13,714 bases of DNA, taken from the NCBI GenBank assembly GCA_013215525.1, contig JABSQY010000007.1:1-13714 (forward strand), read 5' to 3'. Source of the stretch: Nanoarchaeales archaeon (lineage in GTDB: Archaea; Nanobdellota; Nanobdellia; Woesearchaeales; UBA583). The position numbers and the translations under genes are program-made. Every line of letters begins with the position of its first letter. Positions within the stretch are counted from its first letter, which is position 1. The notes under the pieces are model-generated. The model worked only from the letters and a program-made list of their open reading frames with translations. It did no database searches and had not been told where the DNA came from. Below, one piece after another: positions 7,210 through 13,405 of the stretch.

Positions 7210-7225
7210 GCGACTATTCTGTCGC
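7210..7225. terminator. GC-rich hairpin between convergent genes
   Basis: GCGAC (7210-7214) pairs with GTCGC (7221-7225) around TATTCT. Four of the five pairs are G-C, which stands out in this A+T-rich DNA. On the plus strand an A-rich run follows. A terminator core or barrier between the two converging transcripts is the likeliest role. Confidence 0.4.
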
Positions 7226-7237
7226 TTAAAAAATAGA

Positions 7238-7259
7238 AAAAATTTGTAAACAAATTTTT
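7238..7259. terminator. Hairpin at the deaminase 3' end
   Basis: Arms AAAAATTTGT (7238-7247) and ACAAATTTTT (7250-7259) enclose AA. The structure lies 4 nt beyond the deaminase stop codon, and T-rich DNA follows on the minus strand. It matches the hairpin at 4309-4328 almost base for base. Confidence 0.55.
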
Positions 7260-7263
7260 ATAA

Positions 7264-7779
7264 TTAAAATCGTTTTTCGAACATATTCATAACAAATTCC
7301 TTATCCTTATTCTTTAACTTAGAAAAATCCAATTCTTTTAATTTACCACCTTTAAATATATCTTTAACAATATTATTAACTTCCTTATGATGTGATTTCT
7401 TAGTAATATATACAATTTTAGAAACACCAACTTGTACAAGTTCTTGAGCACAAATATGGCACGGATACTGTGTACAATAAATAGTAGTTCCTTTCAAATC
7501 ACGTAGGTTTGAATTCAAAACTGCATTCCGTTCAGCGTGCACTGAGTATGCATGCCTTGGGTTTACAACTAAAGAATCATCATTAACTCCTCCCCAATAT
7601 TTAGGGTCATTATCATCAAGTCCAAGTGATAATCCATTATACCCAATACCTACAATTTTGTTATTAGAATCAACAATAACTGCTCCATTCTGAAACTTAG
7701 GATCCTTTGATCTAAAGCTAGATAAAACAGCAACAGACATAAAATAAGACTCCCAACTTAAATATTTCTCTCTTTTCAT
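7264..7779 (-). CDS. dCMP deaminase family protein
   Basis: This zinc-dependent deaminase probably converts dCMP to dUMP for thymidylate synthesis. The 171-residue protein has the zinc and catalytic motif HAERNAV (H81, E83) and the second motif PCHIC (C107, C110). The GAVIVDSNNKIVGIGYNG stretch (32-49) and the Asp/Trp-rich loop that follows also fit dCMP deaminases. An upstream GTG at 7818 would add 13 residues, but the ATG at 7779 is preferred: a TATA box lies 25-26 bp before it and MKREKYLSWE is a typical family start. The gene is divergent from the primase gene and appears to share its TATA box. Activity on a related cytidine substrate cannot be excluded. Confidence 0.9.
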   Translation of the reverse strand: MKREKYLSWESYFMSVAVLSSFRSKDPKFQNGAVIVDSNNKIVGIGYNGLSLGLDDNDPKYWGGVNDDSLVVNPRHAYSVHAERNAVLNSNLRDLKGTTIYCTQYPCHICAQELVQVGVSKIVYITKKSHHKEVNNIVKDIFKGGKLKELDFSKLKNKDKEFVMNMFEKRF

Positions 7780-7800
7780 AATTAAAATAAAAACTCTAAA

Positions 7801-7808
7801 TTTATAAA
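7801..7808. promoter_or_regulatory. Single palindromic TATA box shared by deaminase and primase
   Basis: TTTATAAA reads the same on both strands. It lies exactly midway between the deaminase ATG (7779, minus) and the primase ATG (7830, plus), with 21 nt between the box and each start codon. That is the leaderless spacing used elsewhere in the window. No second TATA box is evident in the 50-bp spacer. Bidirectional use is inferred. Confidence 0.6.
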
Positions 7809-7829
7809 CATTATTCACGTTTATTAATT

Positions 7830-9389
7830 ATGGATAAATCTATTGCGCAAAATTACTACAAAAGAATTGAAATTCAAAAAGCAATTCTTAACTTTGCAAA
7901 AGATAGAGAAATTGGTGTAATGTTTGATGGATACTTTGGAAAAAGACCTGATGTAATTGAATATTTAACCGATGTAAAACAATTAGTAGATAAAGGTATT
8001 TTTTCATTTCATTGTTCAGAAGAAAGATGGGCAAATGCGCTACTCCTTGGAACTGAAAAAAAACAAGAGGATAGAGATAATAATCGTGTTGGTTGGGATT
8101 TGATTTTAGACCTTGACGGTGTTGATTATGTGTACTCAAGATTACTTGGTAAAGTAATTATTGATTTTTTTGATGATATTGGAGTAAAAAATGTTACAAC
8201 AAAATTCAGTGGAAACAAAGGATTTCACATTGGTGTGCCATTTGAAGCGTTTTCAAGAGATTGTTATGGATTAGTTGAAGGAATTAATGAATCAAGATTA
8301 TTGTTTCCTGATGTTGCAAAACGTACAGTAGTTTTTATGCTTGAACACAGCGAATTTAATAAAAATATTTGTAAGGCAATCCTTGAGTACAATGGTGGAG
8401 ATGGTGGAATTGGAGAAATAAATAAAATCTCAAACAAATATAATATTCCTTTGGAAGATTTAAAATATGATGAAAAAACAAAACTATTTGATTTTATGAA
8501 AGTAATTGACATCGACACAATTCTAATCACATCACGACACCTTTTCAGAATGCCATATTCCTTAAACGAAAAATCAGGACTTGTATCAGTTCCATTACCT
8601 AATGATAAAATCATGACATTTGAACGTGAAGATGCGTTACCGGAAAAAGTAAATCCTGAGGATTGTAAAGATTTTGAATTTCTAACATACAATCCAAAAT
8701 TTGGAAAAGATGGAAATAAATTATTAGTAAAAGTGTACGAAGATTTAGATGGAAACATAAATTATGATGATATTGTAAAAGAACATCAAAAAAAGAAAAA
8801 GGATAGATTAGGAATTATGCAATCAGAAGGAGGTTCAATTATAGAATTTGAAATCAATCAAGAAGTAACTATTGCAGATTTCCCAAAAACAATTACTCAC
8901 ATTTTAAAGACAGACTTTTTAGATGGAAGAAAAAGAGCGTTATTTGTTTTAATCACGTTTTTAACATCAATTAAGTGGGATTGGACAACAATCGACAAAA
9001 TGATTGAAGACTGGAATAATAAGCAAACAGATTCACTAAAAAAGCAATACATTGGTGCGCAAGTGTCCTGGTTTAAAGTAAAAGAGAAACCAATCTCTCC
9101 TCCAAACTTTATCAGTGCAAACTTTTATTCATCAATTGGAATCCCTGAAGATGTAATTAATGATGATAAAAGAAAGTTCTCTGGAACAACAATTAAAAAC
9201 CCACTACACTTTGTCTTTGTAAAATTAAAAAGAGATGAAATGAAAAAAGAACTTGAAAAGAAAAATAAAAAAAAAGAACCAAAGAAAAAACCAGAACCTA
9301 AAAAAAAAACTGAAACAAAAAAGAAAGTTGAAGAAAAAGAACAAACTCCAAAACAAGCTGAACCTAAAGAATTAAAAAAAATGAATTAA
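7830..9389 (+). CDS. priS: Fused archaeal primase (PriS-PriL-like, no Fe-S cysteines)
   Basis: This DNA primase makes primers at replication forks. The 519-residue chain starts with a PriS catalytic domain. It has the DLD metal pair (D94, D96), the nucleotide-binding SGNKGFH (127-133), and RHLFRMPYSLNEKSGL (236-251), matching the RLIRLPxSLHxKTGL block of PriS. Residues 350-440 resemble the C-terminal domain of the large subunit: FPKTITHIL, RKRALFVLITFLTSI, then PPNFISANFYSSIGI. In canonical PriL these blocks hold the four Fe-S cysteines (PPC..., PPSC..YGLC); none is kept here. A Lys/Glu-rich low-complexity tail fills 465-519. A one-chain primase is known in Nanoarchaeum equitans. T234 sits where the third metal-binding Asp is usual, with D227 and D229 nearby. 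The stop directly abuts the next, convergent stop. Confidence 0.88.
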   Translation: MDKSIAQNYYKRIEIQKAILNFAKDREIGVMFDGYFGKRPDVIEYLTDVKQLVDKGIFSFHCSEERWANALLLGTEKKQEDRDNNRVGWDLILDLDGVDYVYSRLLGKVIIDFFDDIGVKNVTTKFSGNKGFHIGVPFEAFSRDCYGLVEGINESRLLFPDVAKRTVVFMLEHSEFNKNICKAILEYNGGDGGIGEINKISNKYNIPLEDLKYDEKTKLFDFMKVIDIDTILITSRHLFRMPYSLNEKSGLVSVPLPNDKIMTFEREDALPEKVNPEDCKDFEFLTYNPKFGKDGNKLLVKVYEDLDGNINYDDIVKEHQKKKKDRLGIMQSEGGSIIEFEINQEVTIADFPKTITHILKTDFLDGRKRALFVLITFLTSIKWDWTTIDKMIEDWNNKQTDSLKKQYIGAQVSWFKVKEKPISPPNFISANFYSSIGIPEDVINDDKRKFSGTTIKNPLHFVFVKLKRDEMKKELEKKNKKKEPKKKPEPKKKTETKKKVEEKEQTPKQAEPKELKKMN

Positions 9390-9671
9390 TTAAATATTAT
9401 CTTTGATATTTTCAATATTTATTTTAATTTGAGGAATTTCAGGATAAACATTTAATTCTTGTTCTAATTTATTTACTTCTTCTTCAATACTTTTAATATA
9501 TATATCTTTATTTCCTGACGTTTTCAACATTTCAAATAATTTAGCAATTAGATCAAATGATTCAAAATATTTTTCTAACCTTTTATCATCTTTTAGATTC
9601 ATAATTAATCTAATACCTATATTGCAATTTGCAATAATAAATTCAGCTTTAATAATTATATTATTATTCAT
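9390..9671 (-). CDS. Hypothetical small acidic protein
   Basis: This 93-residue protein is not recognised. It is rich in Ile, Asn, Glu and Lys. Residues 24-80 look alpha-helical, with a possible coiled coil in EEEVNKLEQEL (63-73). The stop codon directly abuts the primase stop with no base between them, so the two transcripts must overlap at their ends. The start is uncertain: ATG at 9671 has a TATA-like TTTATAAT (9682-9689) only about 15 bp away, too close for a leaderless start, and ATG at 9602 (residue 24) is an alternative. Membership of a DPANN-specific family is possible but cannot be shown here. Confidence 0.55.
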   Translation of the reverse strand: MNNNIIIKAEFIIANCNIGIRLIMNLKDDKRLEKYFESFDLIAKLFEMLKTSGNKDIYIKSIEEEVNKLEQELNVYPEIPQIKINIENIKDNI

Positions 9672-9758
9672 AATTTAATCTATTATAAATTTAATTATTA
9701 ATTAAACACACTAAAAGTATTATTATTATTAGAATTATTTAGTATCTCAAAAATTAGA

Positions 9759-9780
9759 AGTTTTGATTAAAATCAAAACT
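9759..9780 (-). terminator. Hairpin over the DUF655 stop codon
   Basis: Perfect 10-bp arms AGTTTTGATT (9759-9768) and AATCAAAACT (9771-9780) enclose AA. The stop codon at 9779-9781 lies in the 5' arm as read on the minus strand. It is a likely intrinsic-type terminator. Confidence 0.55.
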
Positions 9781-10360
9781 ATATGTTATGTGTAAAAAAC
9801 TTAAAATCGTCTTTTTCAGCAATTTCATCCATAATTCTCTTTGAAACAGCTTGAGCTGGATGTGATAAAAATGGACATCTAGCTGTGATATCTTCAAAAC
9901 TTTCAAATGGTTTCTTATCTCTCTCCCACATTAAATCAGATAAATGTTTCTTTCCAACACCACCAACAAGTTCAAGTGAATGCTTTCTAATTGTAATTGG
10001 TCCTGCTTTATTAAAAAAATTAACAAACTCATCTTCCTTTTCTTTTACAATCTCAGCAACAGCAAACTCTAACTCTAAACTTGCATCATTAGACAAATCA
10101 GTTTGTTTTAAAGATTTCTTAATATATTGAATTTCATCTCTCTTACCATCTCCTAAATAAACTTTATCTCCAGTTTTTAAAATAACTCCTCTCTTAGGAA
10201 CAAGTTCTAATAAAGTATAACCAGAAGTTCCAATAGCCTGAGCTACTTCATTATCTGAAAATGATTGTTTATTTTCTAAAACTACATCTAGGACAATTGC
10301 ATATTCTTCTTTTATTTGAACCCTTTCGGGCTTTGAATTATTATTAAATCTATTATTCAT
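9779..10360 (-). CDS. DUF655 family nucleic-acid-binding protein
   Basis: The 193-residue protein matches the archaeal DUF655 family (structural example AF1531). An OB-fold-like part spans about 18-82 (EEYAIVLDVVL, TLLELVPKRGVILKTGDKVYLGDGKRD). A helix-hairpin-helix part spans about 126-180 (KHSLELVGGVGKKHL, KPFESFEDI). It probably binds RNA or DNA; the exact role is unknown. In many archaea it lies in a conserved block with rpl21e, rpoF and ksgA. Here it follows the first two on the same strand, but after a 350-bp gap, and ksgA is absent. It differs from its neighbours in having a 20-nt leader with AGAGG 10 nt before the ATG. The short N-terminal extension is Asn-rich. Confidence 0.88.
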   Translation of the reverse strand: MNNRFNNNSKPERVQIKEEYAIVLDVVLENKQSFSDNEVAQAIGTSGYTLLELVPKRGVILKTGDKVYLGDGKRDEIQYIKKSLKQTDLSNDASLELEFAVAEIVKEKEDEFVNFFNKAGPITIRKHSLELVGGVGKKHLSDLMWERDKKPFESFEDITARCPFLSHPAQAVSKRIMDEIAEKDDFKFFTHNI

Positions 10361-10409
10361 TTTTTAAAAACCTCTATAGTGATAAAATTAAATACAATAA
10401 TCTATAAAA
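10361..10409 (-). promoter_or_regulatory. DUF655 promoter, short leader and Shine-Dalgarno-like site
   Basis: A TATA box CTATAAAA (10402-10409, read on the minus strand as TTTTATAG) predicts transcription start near 10380. That gives a leader of about 20 nt with AGAGG (10371-10375) 10 nt before the ATG. It is the only gene here with such a site, the others looking leaderless. Confidence 0.5.
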
Positions 10410-10710
10410 TTAAAGTATCAATCAAAAATATTATTACATAAAACAAAAATATTTATGTAATTAATATCATTACTATATATATATGTATATATAACGTCTT
10501 ATATAAACTTTACTTGTCCGAATATAGAATAAATATGCTCATTTATTATTTAAATTTCGAACTCAAAATATTCAATTCGCAATTTTAATAATGAATTAGT
10601 ATTCTCTAGTTCAGAATTAGTATATTAAAATTCATAAATTAAATTCTGAAATAGTATATGTCTCAAATTTAATTAAACTCTAAAAATTATTATTAAATAA
10701 TTAAAAATAA
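10361..10710. other. 350-bp gene-free, structured spacer between DUF655 and rpoF
   Basis: No open frame above about 20 codons was found on either strand. The stretch holds the DUF655 promoter; an inverted repeat with 10-bp arms ATTACATAAA (10433-10442) and TTTATGTAAT (10452-10461); a 20-bp alternating TA-rich run (10474-10493); and a plus-strand TATA-like TTATATAAA (10499-10507). It also has two exact GAATTAGTAT copies (10593-10602, 10614-10623) with a one-mismatch third (10648-10657), and an inverted repeat TTCAGAATT (10610-10618) / AATTCTGAA (10642-10650). It could hold a small RNA, a regulatory region or the remains of a lost gene. Confidence 0.5.
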
Positions 10711-11049
10711 TTACTTAATTGTATCTAAAACTTTAGTAACATTCTCATCAACTAAAATAACTCCACCGTGTGAAACAATAGCTCTTAACTCTGTTCCTGT
10801 CTTAGGATTTAATTCAACAATCTTGATCATGTTTTCTCTATCTAATCTAGGAATTTCTAAATCAATTAAAGCTTTAACTTTACTTTCAAAATCTGCTACA
10901 GTCATTGGATTAAATTTCTTAATATATTCGTGAGTTTTCTCCTCTCTATATGTTAATTCAATTTCTTCATCTTGAGCTCTCTTATCGATTGCTTCATAAA
11001 CTTCTGCATTAGAAATAGGTTCTTTTGATATAATTTCGTAATTTGACAT
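10711..11049 (-). CDS. rpoF: RNA polymerase subunit Rpo4/RpoF (Rpb4 homologue)
   Basis: This 112-residue protein is the archaeal Rpb4-like subunit that, with Rpo7 (RpoE), forms the stalk of RNA polymerase and helps initiation and RNA binding. The sequence has the usual N-terminal ISNAEVYEAI segment and an HRDC-like helical C-terminal part (about 45-112), including RLDRENMIKIVELNPKTGTE, typical of the family. The length is normal. It lies 75 bp after rpl21e on the same strand, the conserved archaeal order. The spacer holds an imperfect inverted repeat (11072-11097) and an uncertain TATA-like TTATAG (about 11085-11092), so read-through from rpl21e is at least as likely as a separate promoter. 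Confidence 0.9.
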   Translation of the reverse strand: MSNYEIISKEPISNAEVYEAIDKRAQDEEIELTYREEKTHEYIKKFNPMTVADFESKVKALIDLEIPRLDRENMIKIVELNPKTGTELRAIVSHGGVILVDENVTKVLDTIK

Positions 11050-11071
11050 TTTTTAATTTATATATAATTAG

Positions 11072-11097
11072 AATTACCTATATTTCTATAAGTAATT
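11072..11097. repeat. Imperfect inverted repeat between rpl21e and rpoF
   Basis: AATTAC-C-TATA (11072-11082) pairs with TATA-A-GTAATT (11087-11097), 11-position arms with one mismatch and a TTTC loop. It could attenuate read-through from rpl21e or be an operator for rpoF. Confidence 0.35.
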
Positions 11098-11109
11098 TGT
11101 GTGTCAATA

Positions 11110-11137
11110 ATTAAAGGGAAAAAATTATGCCTTTAAT
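11110..11137 (-). terminator. Hairpin enclosing the rpl21e stop codon
   Basis: ATTAAAGG (11110-11117) pairs with CCTTTAAT (11130-11137); the 12-nt loop contains the stop codon (11125-11127). A TTTTTTCCCTTT run follows the stop on the minus strand. Partial termination before rpoF is possible. Confidence 0.35.
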
Positions 11138-11412
11138 AAATGAACTGGGTGTACTAAACATTCCTTTGCTTTTTTGAAATCTTTAATTGCTACTTTGTAA
11201 CATGTACCTTGCATACCTACAACTTCTCCAATCTTTCCATGAAATCTTAAACAAAAGATTCCACCTTGGTGACTTGGATAAGCCTTTAATAATACTCTAT
11301 CTCCTACTTCATACTTTTGTAAAAAACGCTTGATGTGTAATTTACCTTGTTCTGAAATAGACTTCTTCATCTTATGTCTAGATTTTCTTCTTGCTCCACC
11401 TATTCTTTTCAT
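11125..11412 (-). CDS. rpl21e: 50S ribosomal protein L21e
   Basis: The 95-residue protein is archaeal/eukaryotic L21e, a large-subunit rRNA-binding protein. The basic N-terminus (GGARRKSRHKM) and the SH3-like core are typical, with YEVGDRVLLKAYPSHQGG (35-52), FHGKIGEVVGMQGTCYKV and the end VHPVHLLKA. The length matches the family. The ATG at 11412 has a TTTATAAA box 26-27 bp upstream, so the mRNA is expected to be leaderless. Two direct repeats lie just upstream of that box. It heads the conserved archaeal rpl21e-rpoF-DUF655 order. Confidence 0.95.
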   Translation of the reverse strand: MKRIGGARRKSRHKMKKSISEQGKLHIKRFLQKYEVGDRVLLKAYPSHQGGIFCLRFHGKIGEVVGMQGTCYKVAIKDFKKAKECLVHPVHLLKA

Positions 11413-11434
11413 AGTATAAATAAATTCAAATCAC

Positions 11435-11475
11435 TTTATAAATGTTGTCAATCAAGTAAACCTTACAAGTAAACC
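11435..11475 (-). promoter_or_regulatory. rpl21e promoter with upstream direct repeats
   Basis: TTTATAAA at 11435-11442 is the TATA box. Upstream of it on the minus strand, GGTTTACTTG occurs twice (11453-11462 and 11466-11475) with a 13-bp period, at about -41 to -63 from the ATG. Tandem sites just upstream of TATA/BRE suit an activator, but this is inferred. Confidence 0.5.
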
Positions 11476-11492
11476 AAACTAACACAAAACAC

Positions 11493-12800
11493 TTACTTAT
11501 TTCTATTAAAAATCCTGTAAACACCCATAAATTTATTTTTCTCTATTAAAAAAACAAATATAGAACTAAACACAATACTAATCAAAACAGCTGATAAAAT
11601 TATATTAATAAATTCAGACGAATTAATTGTTAGTATTCCTGCTTGAACAACAACTCCACTTAATATCGCTGCTGCAAGCCCTTTAGGAATTAAAACTTCT
11701 AAAAATGCTCTCTCTCGAACATCAATCTCCTTATGTCTAAACGATAACCATACAACAACTGGACGAATTAAAAAAGCACCCACAGCCAAAATTAACCCAA
11801 ACTTAAAACTTCTAATATCTGACAAATTAATTAACATTCCTAAATATACAAAGAAAAATGTTTTTACAAAAAATGAAACTTCATAATAAAAATTTCTAGC
11901 ATCACTAGTTAACGCATTTTTTAAAATATGTTCTTCTGTAGTATGTTCTACCTTTTTATTAGAAACTTTAGGTTTAGATTTCTTAACTTTACTATCATCA
12001 TCAGACTTTCCATCAATAATTGCAAAAATTGATTTAGAATTCCCTAATACAAGCCCAAACGCAAGCACAGCAATAGGACCTGATGCAGAAATAAATGGTC
12101 CTTCCACAAACACATACACGCCAAGTAAAAACGCAATAGTTAACATATAGAAATTATTTAAATAATCATACTTTCTAAAAAGCAAAATCCAACCGACACC
12201 AAACACAGCACCTACAAGTAAAGCCATTGCAAACGAACTTAAAATACTTTGAAAAATACTTGATGCAACAGCAGTTCCAGTCTGCATAATCTCAAGAACT
12301 GTAAGTGTTCCTAAAATACACAACACATCACTAATCGCAGACTCAAGCGTTAAAACTAAACCATACTTATTTTTAATCTCAACATTAGAAATTAATGGAA
12401 TAACTACAGCAGAACTTGTCCCACTTAAAATCATTCCAATTAATAAAGATAATAAAACATCTCCTAAAAAATAATAACTAATCCCTGTAATAGTTATAAC
12501 TGTAAAAACAAAACTTAAAACTGTAAGTTTTAAAGTTGATGGGAGATTTTTAACTAAAGTTTTAAAATTAATATTAGATGCTCCTTGAAATAAAATAAAA
12601 ATTAAAGCAAAAGTAGAAAAAATCTCTGCGCCACTTCCAAAAGATTTCGGGTCAGTATTAGTTAAAAAAGTCCCAAGACCAATCCCTACAAAACTAAGTA
12701 ATAACACATCAGGAAAAGAAAATTTTTTAAAAATTATTTCAGACAAAAATCCAATAAAAATAATTCCAGCAATTAATGCCAAATAACTTAAAATATCCAT
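11493..12800 (-). CDS. Cation:proton antiporter (CPA/NhaP-like)
   Basis: The 435-residue membrane protein has about 12 hydrophobic segments and belongs to the monovalent cation:proton antiporters, exchanging Na+ or K+ for H+ across the cytoplasmic membrane. Family signatures are LIFILFQGA (about 66-74), SGTSSAVVIPLI (126-137), ESAISD (153-158), SASGPIAVLAFGLVLGN (239-255) and the late IRPVVVWLSFR and IPKGLAAAILSG blocks. In NhaP/CPA1 proteins the ion site is usually ESxxND; here it reads ESAISD, with Ser where Asn is expected. A charged loop of about 30 residues rich in Lys and Asp (about 262-290) interrupts the membrane core. A TTG at 12815 is possible, but the ATG at 12800 has a TATA box 25-26 bp upstream. 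The ion specificity is unknown. Confidence 0.88.
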   Translation of the reverse strand: MDILSYLALIAGIIFIGFLSEIIFKKFSFPDVLLLSFVGIGLGTFLTNTDPKSFGSGAEIFSTFALIFILFQGASNINFKTLVKNLPSTLKLTVLSFVFTVITITGISYYFLGDVLLSLLIGMILSGTSSAVVIPLISNVEIKNKYGLVLTLESAISDVLCILGTLTVLEIMQTGTAVASSIFQSILSSFAMALLVGAVFGVGWILLFRKYDYLNNFYMLTIAFLLGVYVFVEGPFISASGPIAVLAFGLVLGNSKSIFAIIDGKSDDDSKVKKSKPKVSNKKVEHTTEEHILKNALTSDARNFYYEVSFFVKTFFFVYLGMLINLSDIRSFKFGLILAVGAFLIRPVVVWLSFRHKEIDVRERAFLEVLIPKGLAAAILSGVVVQAGILTINSSEFINIILSAVLISIVFSSIFVFLIEKNKFMGVYRIFNRNK

Positions 12801-12820
12801 AAATAAAACTAACAATTAAA

Positions 12821-12830
12821 GTATATAAAA
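12821..12830 (-). promoter_or_regulatory. TATA box of antiporter gene
   Basis: GTATATAAAA (minus strand TTTTATATAC) is centred 25-26 bp before the ATG at 12800, which decides that start over the upstream TTG. Confidence 0.6.
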
Positions 12831-12860
12831 TAAACTTTGAATAATTGTACTATATATAAG

Positions 12861-12916
12861 AATTAGTTTAATTTTTCAATCAATGTAACTAACTAATTAA
12901 TATTTTATTTTAAAAT
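12861..12916 (-). terminator. Hairpins after the 155-codon gene
   Basis: ATTTTA (12902-12907) and TAAAAT (12911-12916) form a short hairpin directly beyond the stop codon. Further on, AATTAGTT (12861-12868) pairs with AACTAATT (12891-12898) around a 22-nt loop. Either could end the transcript before the antiporter promoter. Both are A+T-rich and weak. Confidence 0.3.
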
Positions 12917-13384
12917 TTAATTCATTCTATGGATTTGATATTGAGTGATATGTCCATTTTCAATACCATAATTAATTGTTAAATAATCTGCATCAGACAT
13001 TTTTTTTGAACTCTCATATTTTTGAAATGCTTTTTGTGAGGATACATATCTTAAAACGTCAATTTCCTTTTGGTCGAATTGTCCGATTTCTACTCCTGTT
13101 TCAATTTGTTCTTTAATATCACTATACTGTACATTTAAATCTTTATTAGAAAAATTTTTGAACGATAAATTTCTTGTACGTGCATCTTTAAAAGATTTAG
13201 AAAAATGGACCAGATTTCCAGTTGAGGTCCCTCTCATCTCATTCATTAGTCCTCTTAATCCAACTAATCTATCAATTGTATATGAGTCTCCTCTTTTAGT
13301 AGATTTTAATATGTCATCTAATATGGTATTACTCATCTCTTCAGGTAGACCCATATGGTGTGTAACTGCTTTATTTATATTCAT
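12917..13384 (-). CDS. Hypothetical protein, 155 residues
   Basis: No family is recognised. The protein is soluble-looking, has no cysteine, no signal peptide and no membrane segment, and is charged and rich in Lys, Asp, Ser and Asn. The N-terminal third (LPEEMSNTILDDILKSTKRG) and the middle (NVQYSDIKEQIETGVEIGQF) look helical; the C-terminus ends HITQYQIHRMN. It is a credible gene: a TTTATATAA box (13406-13414) lies 26 bp before the ATG, implying a leaderless transcript, and a full frame is kept. It lies just downstream of cdc6 on the same strand, but its own promoter argues against an operon. Confidence 0.65.
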   Translation of the reverse strand: MNINKAVTHHMGLPEEMSNTILDDILKSTKRGDSYTIDRLVGLRGLMNEMRGTSTGNLVHFSKSFKDARTRNLSFKNFSNKDLNVQYSDIKEQIETGVEIGQFDQKEIDVLRYVSSQKAFQKYESSKKMSDADYLTINYGIENGHITQYQIHRMN

Positions 13385-13405
13385 AAAAATAGTACTACTA
13401 ACTAG

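Noticed and set aside
7780..7818. GTG start that would lengthen the dCMP deaminase by 13 residues
   Set aside because: It would place the TATA box inside the coding region and adds residues not usual in the family; ATG at 7779 has the box at the right distance.
8264..8758. 164-codon open frame on the minus strand inside the primase gene
   Set aside because: It lies wholly opposite a gene with clear primase motifs, has a biased, low-complexity composition and no promoter at its start, so it is a shadow frame.
10474..10493. Alternating TA-rich run as a possible origin or unwinding element
   Set aside because: Such runs are expected in this A+T-rich DNA, no ORB-like repeats accompany it, and cdc6 is about 3 kb away.
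10535..10588. 17-codon plus-strand frame in the rpoF-DUF655 gap
   Set aside because: It is very short, without hydrophobic or conserved pattern, and only loosely placed relative to a TATA-like sequence.
12801..12815. TTG start for the antiporter
   Set aside because: ATG five codons later has the TATA box at 25-26 bp, the spacing used elsewhere.
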